A DNA stretch of 34,803 bases from SVTX01 sp045542075 (lineage in GTDB: Bacteria > Bacillota > Clostridia > Oscillospirales > CAG-272), in contig JAZQKI010000015.1 in assembly GCA_045542075.1 (NCBI GenBank), positions 1 to 34,803 on the forward strand. The letters are read 5' to 3'. The translations under genes and the position numbers were made by a program. The notes beneath the pieces are model-generated. The model saw only the letters and a program-made list of their open reading frames with translations. It was not told the origin of the DNA and did no database searches. Positions 1 through 7,131 of this stretch are shown in pieces. Positions within the stretch are counted from its first letter, which is position 1, and each line of letters begins with the position of its first letter.

Positions 1-8
1 GGTGCCTT

Positions 9-169
9 TTTGCGTTGGTGACCCACCGGGTAACGAGAAATTCAACACATAATTTGCGCAGCAAATTATGTAAGTGTTCGAGTCTCATCAAACTAAAGGA
101 CTCGATGTCCTTTAGTTTGATCCTAAACACAAGGCATCACAGATGCCCCCATTTGTATTGGTGATCCAC
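9..169. repeat. Degenerate 18-bp direct repeat, two copies
   Basis: Positions 9-26 (TTTGCGTTGGTGACCCAC) and 152-169 (TTTGTATTGGTGATCCAC) match at 15 of 18 bases and bracket the inverted repeats of this region. All three differences are transitions. They could be binding sites for the DNA-binding protein encoded just downstream, or the ends of a small repeated element. The sequence alone does not decide. Confidence 0.45.
44..147. repeat. Cluster of three perfect inverted repeats
   Basis: Three hairpin-forming dyads follow each other. CATAATTTGC at 48-57 pairs with 61-70 across a 3-base loop. A 15-bp arm at 87-101 pairs with 107-121 across a 5-base loop. GGCATC at 133-138 pairs with 142-147. 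In addition GTGTT at 74-78 can pair with AACAC at either 44-48 or 126-130, so two mutually exclusive folds are possible. None is followed by a T-run typical of intrinsic terminators. A palindromic repeat element or a structured leader of the downstream gene are both possible. Confidence 0.6.
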
Positions 170-209
170 ATCCGACTCACAACAAGATATATACAAGAGG
201 TATAAAACT

Positions 210-494
210 ATGACCATACTTTACAACGACATCCAAAACTCCAGAGTCATATATCTCGGATACGATATGAAGCTCTCAAAAAAGGAATATATGATATTTT
301 CTTACATATATCAAAGCGAGGGCTTTGTGTCCGCTGATGAGATAATAGAAAATTGCTATCCCGACAAAAAGCCCCGCCGCAGCGATATTGCGGCGCATAT
401 ATGCCACATTAATAAAAAAGCAAATAATATCGGCGGAAGAACTCTTATTATATCAAAATACGGAGTTGGCTATAAGCTTACGGACAAGCCGTAA
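210..494 (+). CDS. Stand-alone OmpR/PhoB-type winged-helix DNA-binding protein
   Basis: This 94-residue protein consists almost wholly of a Trans_reg_C winged helix. LSKKEYMIFSYI (about residues 23-34) corresponds to the first helix of the OmpR effector domain. The stretch around SADEIIENCY is the next helix, IAAHICHINKKA the recognition helix, and SKYGVGYKL the C-terminal wing. There is no receiver domain and no room for one upstream, so phosphorylation control is not expected. The start is supported by AGAGG about 9 bases upstream. The gene lies alone on the plus strand, convergent with the helicase operon and directly after the inverted-repeat cluster. It may bind sites there, which is inference. 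Its target genes are unknown. The frame is clearly coding, but the family label is general. Confidence 0.75.
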   Translation: MTILYNDIQNSRVIYLGYDMKLSKKEYMIFSYIYQSEGFVSADEIIENCYPDKKPRRSDIAAHICHINKKANNIGGRTLIISKYGVGYKLTDKP

Positions 495-504
495 TCAAAA
501 AGCC

Positions 505-519
505 AACCCCGTCAGGGTT
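505..519. terminator. Weak hairpin between convergent genes
   Basis: AACCC at 505-509 pairs with GGGTT at 515-519 in the 24-base gap between the winged-helix gene and the helicase stop codon. Reading the minus strand, the stem is followed by GGCTTTTTG, so it may end the helicase operon. The stem is only 5 bp. Confidence 0.35.
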
Positions 520-2777
520 TATTTGTATTCGTCAAGTATGCTCCTTATTGCTTCCTCCGCCTCGTCCGCGCGGAGCTTGTCAGCGGCATACGCGTCTCTG
601 AGCAGATCGTGCGGGACGTATGAATCATACTTTTCAAACAACGGTATCTCGCCGCTCTGCACAAGTGAGTGACAGTCTATGCCGTAATTTTCAACATTTT
701 CGCAAAGCGATGAAATGAAGCCAAAGTCGGAGTTGTTCTCCATCTTGAAGAGTATATAGTAGCAACCCTCAAACTCAATGCCCGAGATGTTATGCTCATG
801 GGCATTTTTCTGTATGTACTTGCGGAGCGTTCTGAACGAGCGTGTGCCAAGCCATGGGAACATGCAGTAGGTATATCCACCGAGATTTACTATGGAATGC
901 TCAAGCATACCCGAATTTTTAGCAGTGCGTCTTGCAAGCTCAAGGCGCTTTTTTGCGTTTTCCTTGAGATATGGGTAGTCAGTGTCCTCGATAAGCACCT
1001 GCTTCATCCGCTGAAGTATCTTTGTGTGTATCTCGCCAAAGTCTCCCGGCCAGGATATCTCCATTTTTCCGTCGACCTTGTGTACGTATATAAGCTTTCT
1101 CTGTACGTCTATCTCCTCAACCTCCCAGACTCGTCCCGCTAAGGCAAATCTGTCGCCGATGGGAGGGGGAGTCGTGATAGTTCCTATCTCCTCGGAGCCT
1201 TGACGGACGGTGAAATCCTCGCTGTCCTTAAATACCGCGTAGAACTTGAAGCTCTTAAGCAACCGTTCACCCACAAGACCGATTATCAGTCCCTTTTCTT
1301 CGGTCATCTCTATGAGATTATTGTTAAGCATTGAGATGAGCAGAGTCTTGTATGACTCGGGAGAAATGTCTGCAAACGGCGGCAGTGATAAGACTCGCTC
1401 GGCAAGTTTTTTCGCCGTAAGCTCGCCGCTCGAGGCAAGCACGCTCAGAGTCTGATGGAACAAAAGACTGTACGGAAGCTTTTTTCTTTGGGCAGGCTCA
1501 ATAAAACGCTCCTCAATATAAAGCTGGATGATAGCGATCGCGCGGATAAGCTCCCACGGAATAAGCTGGGGAAGCGGCGTGTTGGGGAGAGCCTCCTCCT
1601 CTCTGAACACCATCATCATCTCGGAGGGCTGACCTCGTCTGCCCGAGCGTCCGAGACGCTGAAGAAAGCTTGAGACTGTATTTGGCGCTTGCGCCTGTAC
1701 CACTCGCTCAAGCTGACCTATGTCAATGCCAAGCTCCATTGTGACAGTTGCACAGGTGACGGCAAGCCCGTCGTCGCTCCGCATCTTCATTTCCGCCTCC
1801 TCACGCAAGGAAGCGGACAGATTTCCGTGGTGTATGAGAATTTTTGAGTCGTCCTCTCCGCGCTTGCCCGCAATCTGACGCAGGGTGGCGCAGATATACT
1901 CGGTCTCCTCACGGGAATTGGAGAAAACTATGGATTTTTTATCTCTTACGCAGTCGTATATGTATTCATATCCCGCGTCGAGCATAGCGCAGCGCTCATC
2001 TGCCTTCTCATTAGCTTTATCATCATCTCTGTTGGGTGCAAGAGTTTTATCCGCAAGCTCGGGATTGTCAATATAAAAATGCTCAAGTCCGAGTCTCCAG
2101 CGTATCTTTTCCTCTGCAAACTGCGGCACGTCAATGTCTCTGCCTGTGTCTGCGGTGAGCCACTCTGCCGCAGCCTCGGGATTTCCTATGGTTGCGGAAA
2201 GTCCTATTCTTCGGGGGTGATAGCCTATCATACGGGCGATGCGGGAAAGCTGACAGATTATCTGATTTCCTCGGTCCGTGCCCGTTAAGGTGTGTATCTC
2301 GTCTATGACCACGTATCGCAGGTCTCCAAACAGACGGGGAATATCGTTTGAGCGGTTTATAAGCATTGATTCAAGCGACTCGGGGGTTATCTGCAAAATT
2401 CCGCGAGGGGTAGAGAGCAGCTTTTTCTTGTGTGACTGCGCCACGTCGCCGTGCCAGTGCGTGAGGGGCGTGTCGGTCATGTCAAGCAGTTCGGACAGCC
2501 TTTCAAACTGGTCGTTTATAAGGCTTTTCAGAGGCGCGATATAAAGCACTCCTATGCTGCTTGGCTTGTCCTCGTAAAGCTCGGACAAAATAGGAAAGAA
2601 CGCCGCCTCGGTCTTGCCGCTTGCGGTGGACGAGGTGAGCAGAAGATTATTGTCTGTTTCAAATATGGTATGCGCGGCGGCAACCTGTACCGCGCGCAGA
2701 GACTCCCACGCGTGAGAGTAGATATACTCCCTTATAAAATCGGGAAATCTCTCAAAAATAAGATCTGCGTCCGTCAT
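519..2777 (-). CDS. Lhr-like superfamily 2 DEAD/DEAH-box helicase
   Basis: The 752-residue protein carries a full SF2 helicase core. Motif I is TASGKT (51-56), motif II is DEIH (159-162) and motif III is SAT (194-196). Helicase motif VI is QRLGRSGR (373-380). The first RecA domain spans about 25-215 and the second about 265-420. A winged-helix-like section and an unassigned C-terminal region follow. The arrangement resembles Lhr-type helicases and the BrxHI helicase of BREX systems. No cysteine cluster of the DUF1998 type is seen. Translation probably starts at 2777, where AAAGGAG lies 6 bases upstream. It is the last gene of a three-gene operon, 35 bp after the BrxD-like ATPase. It is expected to use ATP to translocate on or unwind nucleic acid; the substrate is unknown. 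Confidence 0.88.
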   Translation of the reverse strand: MTDADLIFERFPDFIREYIYSHAWESLRAVQVAAAHTIFETDNNLLLTSSTASGKTEAAFFPILSELYEDKPSSIGVLYIAPLKSLINDQFERLSELLDMTDTPLTHWHGDVAQSHKKKLLSTPRGILQITPESLESMLINRSNDIPRLFGDLRYVVIDEIHTLTGTDRGNQIICQLSRIARMIGYHPRRIGLSATIGNPEAAAEWLTADTGRDIDVPQFAEEKIRWRLGLEHFYIDNPELADKTLAPNRDDDKANEKADERCAMLDAGYEYIYDCVRDKKSIVFSNSREETEYICATLRQIAGKRGEDDSKILIHHGNLSASLREEAEMKMRSDDGLAVTCATVTMELGIDIGQLERVVQAQAPNTVSSFLQRLGRSGRRGQPSEMMMVFREEEALPNTPLPQLIPWELIRAIAIIQLYIEERFIEPAQRKKLPYSLLFHQTLSVLASSGELTAKKLAERVLSLPPFADISPESYKTLLISMLNNNLIEMTEEKGLIIGLVGERLLKSFKFYAVFKDSEDFTVRQGSEEIGTITTPPPIGDRFALAGRVWEVEEIDVQRKLIYVHKVDGKMEISWPGDFGEIHTKILQRMKQVLIEDTDYPYLKENAKKRLELARRTAKNSGMLEHSIVNLGGYTYCMFPWLGTRSFRTLRKYIQKNAHEHNISGIEFEGCYYILFKMENNSDFGFISSLCENVENYGIDCHSLVQSGEIPLFEKYDSYVPHDLLRDAYAADKLRADEAEEAIRSILDEYK

Positions 2778-2812
2778 AGAAGGCTCCTTTCCTGAGTTGT
2801 ATCAAAATAATA

Positions 2813-4192
2813 TCAAAATTCAATATCGTTTGCGGTATATTTGCGGTTTGCTTGATGTGTGGGCGTGGGGGTATCGTCGGGCTCCTCGGTTTTGAGTGTT
2901 ACCGCGCTGCCGACAATGTCCGAAAACTTCGCTTCGGGATTTTGCATAAGAATGTTGAGCACGGTCATATAGTCGCGGAGCATCTCTCGGGGGGTTATCA
3001 TACTGTCCGCGCCCGCGCGAGAAAGACAGATCTTCAAAAATTCAAGCCTGTCCGTATCTGTGACTGTACATTCCCAGCCGTAATACTGCGAATAAAGTAC
3101 ACTTATTCTCTGAATGAGCGCAAAAAGCTCGTCGTCGGTCAAACGGCGGAGTCTTATTACGGGACCTATGAGGTTTTTGAAGCCGCCGAGCGCAAATTTA
3201 CTGTCGCACAGACGCGAGCGGAGAGCCTCATAGCTGAAAAGTCCGCGGCGTGTGTCCTCCAAAAACTGCGGGGTTCCGCCAAATATTATGTCAAGCCCGG
3301 GCGCACGGCCCTGAAGCGTGTCGTTGAACATTGAGAGGATTTTCTCGTAATTGTTCTCTCGGCTGACACGGTGGGGTATCTTGTAGAGATTCACGCACTC
3401 GTCGATAAATACCACGAGTCCGCGATAGCCCATTTTCTTTGCGAGCTGAGCCCAGAGCTTGAGGAAATCATACCAGTTGTCGTCGTCAATTATGACCGAC
3501 ACCGAAAAACCGAGAGATTGCTTTGCCTCGGTCTTGTTTGCAAACTCACCGCGAAGCCATCTCAGGCACGCACTCATTTTGTCCTTTGATGAGTCCTCGT
3601 CGGATATGCTTGCCTTGTAATATTCTGTGACGACACGCGAAAAATCAAAGCCACCAACCAGAAATTCAAGCTCGGAGAGCTGGCTTGATACAAGCTTGTT
3701 AAGCTCGCGCGAGAAATCCGCGCTATCGGGTGCAAATCCTTGTTCTATAAGGGAATTGCGCAAGGTACCTATCCAACGCGAGATTATTTTTGAGAGCGCG
3801 CCGCCGTCGGGAGAGGTCTTTGACGCAAGGTTTTTCATAAGCTCGCGGTAGGTTGCGACACCGCTTCCGCCCGTGCCGTAAAGACGGCGCTCGGGAGACA
3901 GATCGCAGTCGGCGGTCAGAAAGTCACGCTCAAGCGCGTATCCGCGAATGAGCTGAATAAGAAAGCTCTTTCCGCTTCCGTATCTGCCTATGAGAAAACG
4001 CATAGCACCGCCGCCCTCGTTGACCTGCTCAAGATCGGACAGAAGCGCAGCGATCTCGTCCTGTCTGCCTATGGCTATATAGGGTGCGCCGACTCGCGGG
4101 ACAACGCCTGCGGAAACGCTTGAAAGCAGAGAAGAAAGTATTCTTCTCGGTACCGCGGGGGAAGTATTTGATATGTTTTTGCTATCTATCAT
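2813..4192 (-). CDS. BrxD-like (DUF2791) P-loop ATPase
   Basis: This 459-residue protein has Walker A GRYGSGKS (69-76) and Walker B GLVVFIDE (258-265). The downstream block IIFGGTPQFLED, then RRGLFSYEALRSRL (about 302-328), is characteristic of the DUF2791/BrxD family of STAND/ORC-like ATPases. The N-terminal lead-in IGRQDEIAALLSDL is also typical. In BREX phage-defence systems BrxD is encoded beside an Lhr-like helicase, as it is here. No BrxA, BrxB, BrxC, PglX or PglZ gene is present in the window, so this is not a complete BREX locus. A GAGGA sequence sits 7 bases before the start. The gene lies 10 bp after the TerB-N gene and 35 bp before the helicase gene, which implies co-transcription. 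Its biochemical role is unknown. Confidence 0.87.
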   Translation of the reverse strand: MIDSKNISNTSPAVPRRILSSLLSSVSAGVVPRVGAPYIAIGRQDEIAALLSDLEQVNEGGGAMRFLIGRYGSGKSFLIQLIRGYALERDFLTADCDLSPERRLYGTGGSGVATYRELMKNLASKTSPDGGALSKIISRWIGTLRNSLIEQGFAPDSADFSRELNKLVSSQLSELEFLVGGFDFSRVVTEYYKASISDEDSSKDKMSACLRWLRGEFANKTEAKQSLGFSVSVIIDDDNWYDFLKLWAQLAKKMGYRGLVVFIDECVNLYKIPHRVSRENNYEKILSMFNDTLQGRAPGLDIIFGGTPQFLEDTRRGLFSYEALRSRLCDSKFALGGFKNLIGPVIRLRRLTDDELFALIQRISVLYSQYYGWECTVTDTDRLEFLKICLSRAGADSMITPREMLRDYMTVLNILMQNPEAKFSDIVGSAVTLKTEEPDDTPTPTHQANRKYTANDIEF

Positions 4193-4202
4193 ATTTCATT
4201 CC

Positions 4203-5873
4203 TCAAAATAAATTTTTATAATCCTCAAGTATTATGTATCCGTCGCCTGTGTCCTCAAGGAGAATATCTCCTGTAATCTCAAAGGCAAGACTGTTTATTT
4301 GTTCGGCAAGCTCGTCAGCCGACACGCCAACACCTCGGGCATAGCGACGCTGACCGTCAAAATCTTCGTCAAGACAAAGCTTCAAAAACGCCGCGTTATC
4401 TCCAAGAGATTTGCAAAGGTCTTCGTACAGTGTTGAATTTTCCGCAGTGGCGGGCACTTGCGCTATGGGTTGACTGACCGCAGGCGCTATATGTACCTCG
4501 GGTTCAGGCTGTGTGTCATCCTCAAACGCTTCGACCAGGATTTTGGTAGTCTCCCAGGACTTTTTCTCGATTTCAAGCGCCTTTTGGAGCGAAAGCTCTG
4601 ACTTTGGCACGTCGTAAAGCTTCTCGTATGCCGATTCTGCCTTTCTTTCTGCCGCGAGAGCGAGTCTTTCACGGGATATCGGGGGGCAAAATTCTTCGGC
4701 ATAAGCGTCTATAGCGCACCTGATATCGGGGTTGACCGTTGTGACGTTGAGCTTTGATTTTATTCCAAGATGCTCGCGTATCTTGTTCTCGGTGTAACGC
4801 AGGGCATCCGTTATGGTTGACTGCAAAAATGACAGGGGGTAATAGCTTATCTTGATTTTCGCTTGCTTTGTGGTCATTCCCGCAAGCTTAAAAAACGGCT
4901 TGTGGCTTGAAAGCACGTCGCCGTACGCCATATCCGAAAATGCGGAGAGCGATGCGTATGCCTTGTCATCGGAGAAAATTGCCGCCACAGCTCCGCGCAT
5001 ATGAGTGTCAAAAAGAGATTGGTTTGTCAGATAGTGCTTGCTCTTTTTATAATTGTAAACCGATACGCCCGCGATAAGTCTTTGATGCATAGACGGATTG
5101 TATCTGTCCGAGATGTCGATGAAAAATTCGGGCAGGCTTGTATATGTGATGAACTCCGAAAATTTATCTCCAAGATATCCGTCGGGCAGGCTCAGATTGT
5201 GGAGAATACAAAAGTCTCCTATAAGATTGCCTATGCCGAAATATGCCGCCTGCTTGTCCTTATACTGCGCCGTGTAAAGCCTGCAGAGCATCTTCAGTAT
5301 CTCACCCTTATCCTCCCCCTCGTCCGCCACGATAAGCTCGTGCGCGTAAAGTATAACGTAGGATATATCACATTCGAGAAATACGCCGCGGCGGATGTTC
5401 TCGCGCCACCACAAATAATACGCAAGCTGCGGGCGTGTCATCTGCGAGTATCTCGGCATCATTGAATAAAAGGGAACGTGAGGGACCTCCCTCCCGACTC
5501 GGTCAAGCAGAGCCGCTCTCTCGCGCAAAAACAGGTTGCTTTTGGCAAAAACACTGTCGGAGTCAAGGTCTGTAAATATCTGAACCTGCTTGATAAATGG
5601 GTTTTGAGGCTGGTATTCGAGAAGTAATTTTCTGTCAGTGTTTGGCTTTTTCTGAGTGGGGGATACAAAGCGCGTTATTGTAGCCTCTGCGGAAAATGAC
5701 GAGTCCGCGTAGGTGCTTGCTTTTTTGGTGTCTGCGCTTGGCAGATCTATCTCTGTTACCGATACCGACGACCTTTGAGCGCGTGGCTGCACGGGTGGCT
5801 TTTGAGCCTTGTAGCCCGACAGATCCCAAAACAAATCGTCGCCGAATGACTTTTTCTTATCATCCTGCATCAT
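4203..5873 (-). CDS. TerB-N/TerB-C domain protein
   Basis: This 556-residue protein opens with a polar, probably disordered stretch of about 80 residues. A TerB-N domain follows (about 85-280), recognisable from blocks such as LAYYLWWRENIRRG and YVILYAHELI, with a middle helical region after it. A TerB-C domain ends the protein, with ADELAEQINSLAFEITGD near the C-terminus and a final ILEDYKNLF. The TerB superfamily is linked to tellurite-resistance and stress or defence loci, often as metal-binding helical scaffolds. Two adjacent ATG codons at 5873 and 5870 sit 5 and 8 bases after AGGAGG. The longer frame back to 5939 would run through the promoter, so it was rejected. It is the first gene of the operon with the BrxD-like ATPase and the helicase. 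The function of this architecture is not established. Confidence 0.8.
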   Translation of the reverse strand: MMQDDKKKSFGDDLFWDLSGYKAQKPPVQPRAQRSSVSVTEIDLPSADTKKASTYADSSFSAEATITRFVSPTQKKPNTDRKLLLEYQPQNPFIKQVQIFTDLDSDSVFAKSNLFLRERAALLDRVGREVPHVPFYSMMPRYSQMTRPQLAYYLWWRENIRRGVFLECDISYVILYAHELIVADEGEDKGEILKMLCRLYTAQYKDKQAAYFGIGNLIGDFCILHNLSLPDGYLGDKFSEFITYTSLPEFFIDISDRYNPSMHQRLIAGVSVYNYKKSKHYLTNQSLFDTHMRGAVAAIFSDDKAYASLSAFSDMAYGDVLSSHKPFFKLAGMTTKQAKIKISYYPLSFLQSTITDALRYTENKIREHLGIKSKLNVTTVNPDIRCAIDAYAEEFCPPISRERLALAAERKAESAYEKLYDVPKSELSLQKALEIEKKSWETTKILVEAFEDDTQPEPEVHIAPAVSQPIAQVPATAENSTLYEDLCKSLGDNAAFLKLCLDEDFDGQRRYARGVGVSADELAEQINSLAFEITGDILLEDTGDGYIILEDYKNLF

Positions 5874-5927
5874 ATCCGCCTCCTTCCTCAAAAATACGAC
5901 CAAAGACGACTTAGGTCTTAACACTCT

Positions 5928-5956
5928 ATTATAGCACATTTTTGTTTACTTGTCAA
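5928..5956 (-). promoter_or_regulatory. Consensus sigma-A promoter of the terB-N operon
   Basis: Reading the minus strand, TTGACA (5956-5951) and TATAAT (5933-5928) are separated by 17 bases, a perfect match to both consensus boxes. Transcription would start near 5921 and give a leader of about 48 bases before the ATG at 5873. No operator is obvious, which suggests expression in ordinary growth. Confidence 0.85.
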
Positions 5957-6045
5957 ACGAATAAAAGGTCGAATAATATTTTTGTGGTTTTTTTACATTT
6001 TGGGTGGGAGTGATTTGTGCATAAATGAAATTTTGGCGGGGCTTA

Positions 6046-6074
6046 TTGACATAGCGGGGCATTATGTGTATAAT
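6046..6074 (+). promoter_or_regulatory. Consensus sigma-A promoter for the 6112 gene
   Basis: TTGACA (6046-6051) and TATAAT (6069-6074) are separated by 17 bases. Transcription should begin about 30 bases before the start codon at 6112. The promoter is divergent from the terB-N operon promoter, about 90 bases away. Confidence 0.88.
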
Positions 6075-6111
6075 TAAAGGCGGATAAATACTGTTTTGAG
6101 GTGTTAAGACA

Positions 6112-6369
6112 ATGATAAAACAAAGCTGGGAAGTAATTCTTGACGGAGAAGCTCACAAGGTAGAATATATTTTTTCGCGCTTCAGCGGTAAGACCGTGCT
6201 TGTGGTTGACGGAGACGAGTTCGCCGTTAAGGGCAAGCCCTTCGGCATCGGCGTGCAGAGAAACGAGCCGGTTATCGTGGGTATGTGTCAGGCGACTCTG
6301 AGCGTATCAAAGAACGGCCGCGCGGCTCTTATAGTCAGAGACGCCGATGAGGTCAGGGAGATAAAATAA
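6112..6369 (+). CDS. Small conserved-looking protein of unknown function
   Basis: This 85-residue protein has no signal peptide or membrane segment. It looks like a small all-beta protein with alternating hydrophobic strands, beginning SWEVILDGEAHKVEY and including GKTVLVVDGDEF. The pattern W-x-V-x-L-D-G-x-x-H followed by a V-D-G strand faintly recalls the FAIM1 beta-sandwich repeat, but that is a weak resemblance by eye. The start has GAGGTG 9 bases upstream, and the gene is a single transcription unit between its own consensus promoter and a strong terminator. It stands between the terB-N operon and the PII-like gene without sharing a transcript with either. No function can be assigned. Confidence 0.7.
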   Translation: MIKQSWEVILDGEAHKVEYIFSRFSGKTVLVVDGDEFAVKGKPFGIGVQRNEPVIVGMCQATLSVSKNGRAALIVRDADEVREIK

Positions 6370-6370
6370 A

Positions 6371-6396
6371 AAAACGAGAGCGTCGCTCTCGTTTTT
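6371..6396. terminator. Bidirectional intrinsic terminator
   Basis: CGAGAGC (6375-6381) pairs with GCTCTCG (6385-6391) across a 3-base loop. It is flanked by AAAA on the left and TTTTTT on the right, so it can end both the plus-strand 6112 gene and the minus-strand PII-like operon. It lies 1 base after the first stop codon and about 12 bases beyond the second. Confidence 0.9.
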
Positions 6397-6407
6397 TGTT
6401 TGTGTTA

Positions 6408-7097
6408 TCAATCCTTCATAAGTCTGAGTCCCGCAACGTCGGAAACGGGGAGGGAGAAGGCTAAGGGATGGTGGTTTTCGTCGCCGCAATTATGCGAGGC
6501 AATTGCCTGCATAATGCTATTTCTTTGCTCTTTTTTAGCAACTATATATATGATCTCCTTCTCGTCGGAGATAGACATACCGAAAAAGGTGTCAAAGCCC
6601 TCGCGCGCGGTACCCTTGGCCTTTACTATAGTGCCGCCGGTTGCGCCCGCGCCTCGCGCCGCCTTCATTACGTCTGCGCTGTTGCCCTTGGGGCATATCG
6701 AAACTATAAGCTCCATATTAAGCTTCCTTTCGTCATAGAATTTGATTTCATCCTCGCCATGTGTCTTTGGCTCGTGACTCTGTATTTTTTCGCACAGCGC
6801 CCTTGACGCTATGCTTGAGAGGGGAATGGCAACGGCAATGCCTCTGTTTGGCAGGTCGATGTCCATTTCATACGTCAGGTCCACCTTGAGTTTTTTGACC
6901 TGACCCTCCGTCACGATGGACTGCATAAGCATTTTTTCACTTTTTTCAAACCCGAGGATGCTCAGTGTTTCGGAGTTTGTCGCTCCGTCGCAGAGAGTAC
7001 TGTATATCGGCGCCACGTTTTCTCTTACGTAAAAATCCGAGAATTCATCCGCGTCGGACTTGTTTACGATGGTTATAAATAGATATAAATTTTGCAT
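6408..7097 (-). CDS. Tandem PII-like signalling protein paired with DUF1538
   Basis: The 229-residue protein appears to contain two PII-like folds. The C-terminal one (about 127-229) is clear: MELIVSICPKGNSADVM is the first strand and helix, and AARGAGATGGTIVKAKGT is the PII-type glycine-rich turn and T-loop entry. FFGM and EKEIIYIVAKKE are the later strands. The N-terminal half (1-110) begins with a similar strand, NLYLFITIVNK, and is more diverged. ATG at 7097 was chosen because GAGG lies 9 bases upstream. The alternative at 7103 is too close to it, and 7163 would overlap the upstream gene. The gene sits 34 bp after the DUF1538 gene. PII proteins commonly gate neighbouring transporters in response to nucleotides, so control of that membrane protein is a reasonable inference. 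The ligand is unknown. Confidence 0.82.
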   Translation of the reverse strand: MQNLYLFITIVNKSDADEFSDFYVRENVAPIYSTLCDGATNSETLSILGFEKSEKMLMQSIVTEGQVKKLKVDLTYEMDIDLPNRGIAVAIPLSSIASRALCEKIQSHEPKTHGEDEIKFYDERKLNMELIVSICPKGNSADVMKAARGAGATGGTIVKAKGTAREGFDTFFGMSISDEKEIIYIVAKKEQRNSIMQAIASHNCGDENHHPLAFSLPVSDVAGLRLMKD

Positions 7098-7131
7098 CAG
7101 CATATTCCTCTGTCTTAATTGAGTTGCGGTG

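Noticed and set aside
519..5873. Complete BREX system
   Set aside because: Only a BrxD-like ATPase and an Lhr-like helicase are present. PglX, PglZ, BrxA, BrxB and BrxC are not in the window.
5874..5939. Earlier start for the TerB-N protein at 5939
   Set aside because: It would lie at or upstream of the expected transcription start of the consensus promoter, and it has no ribosome binding site.
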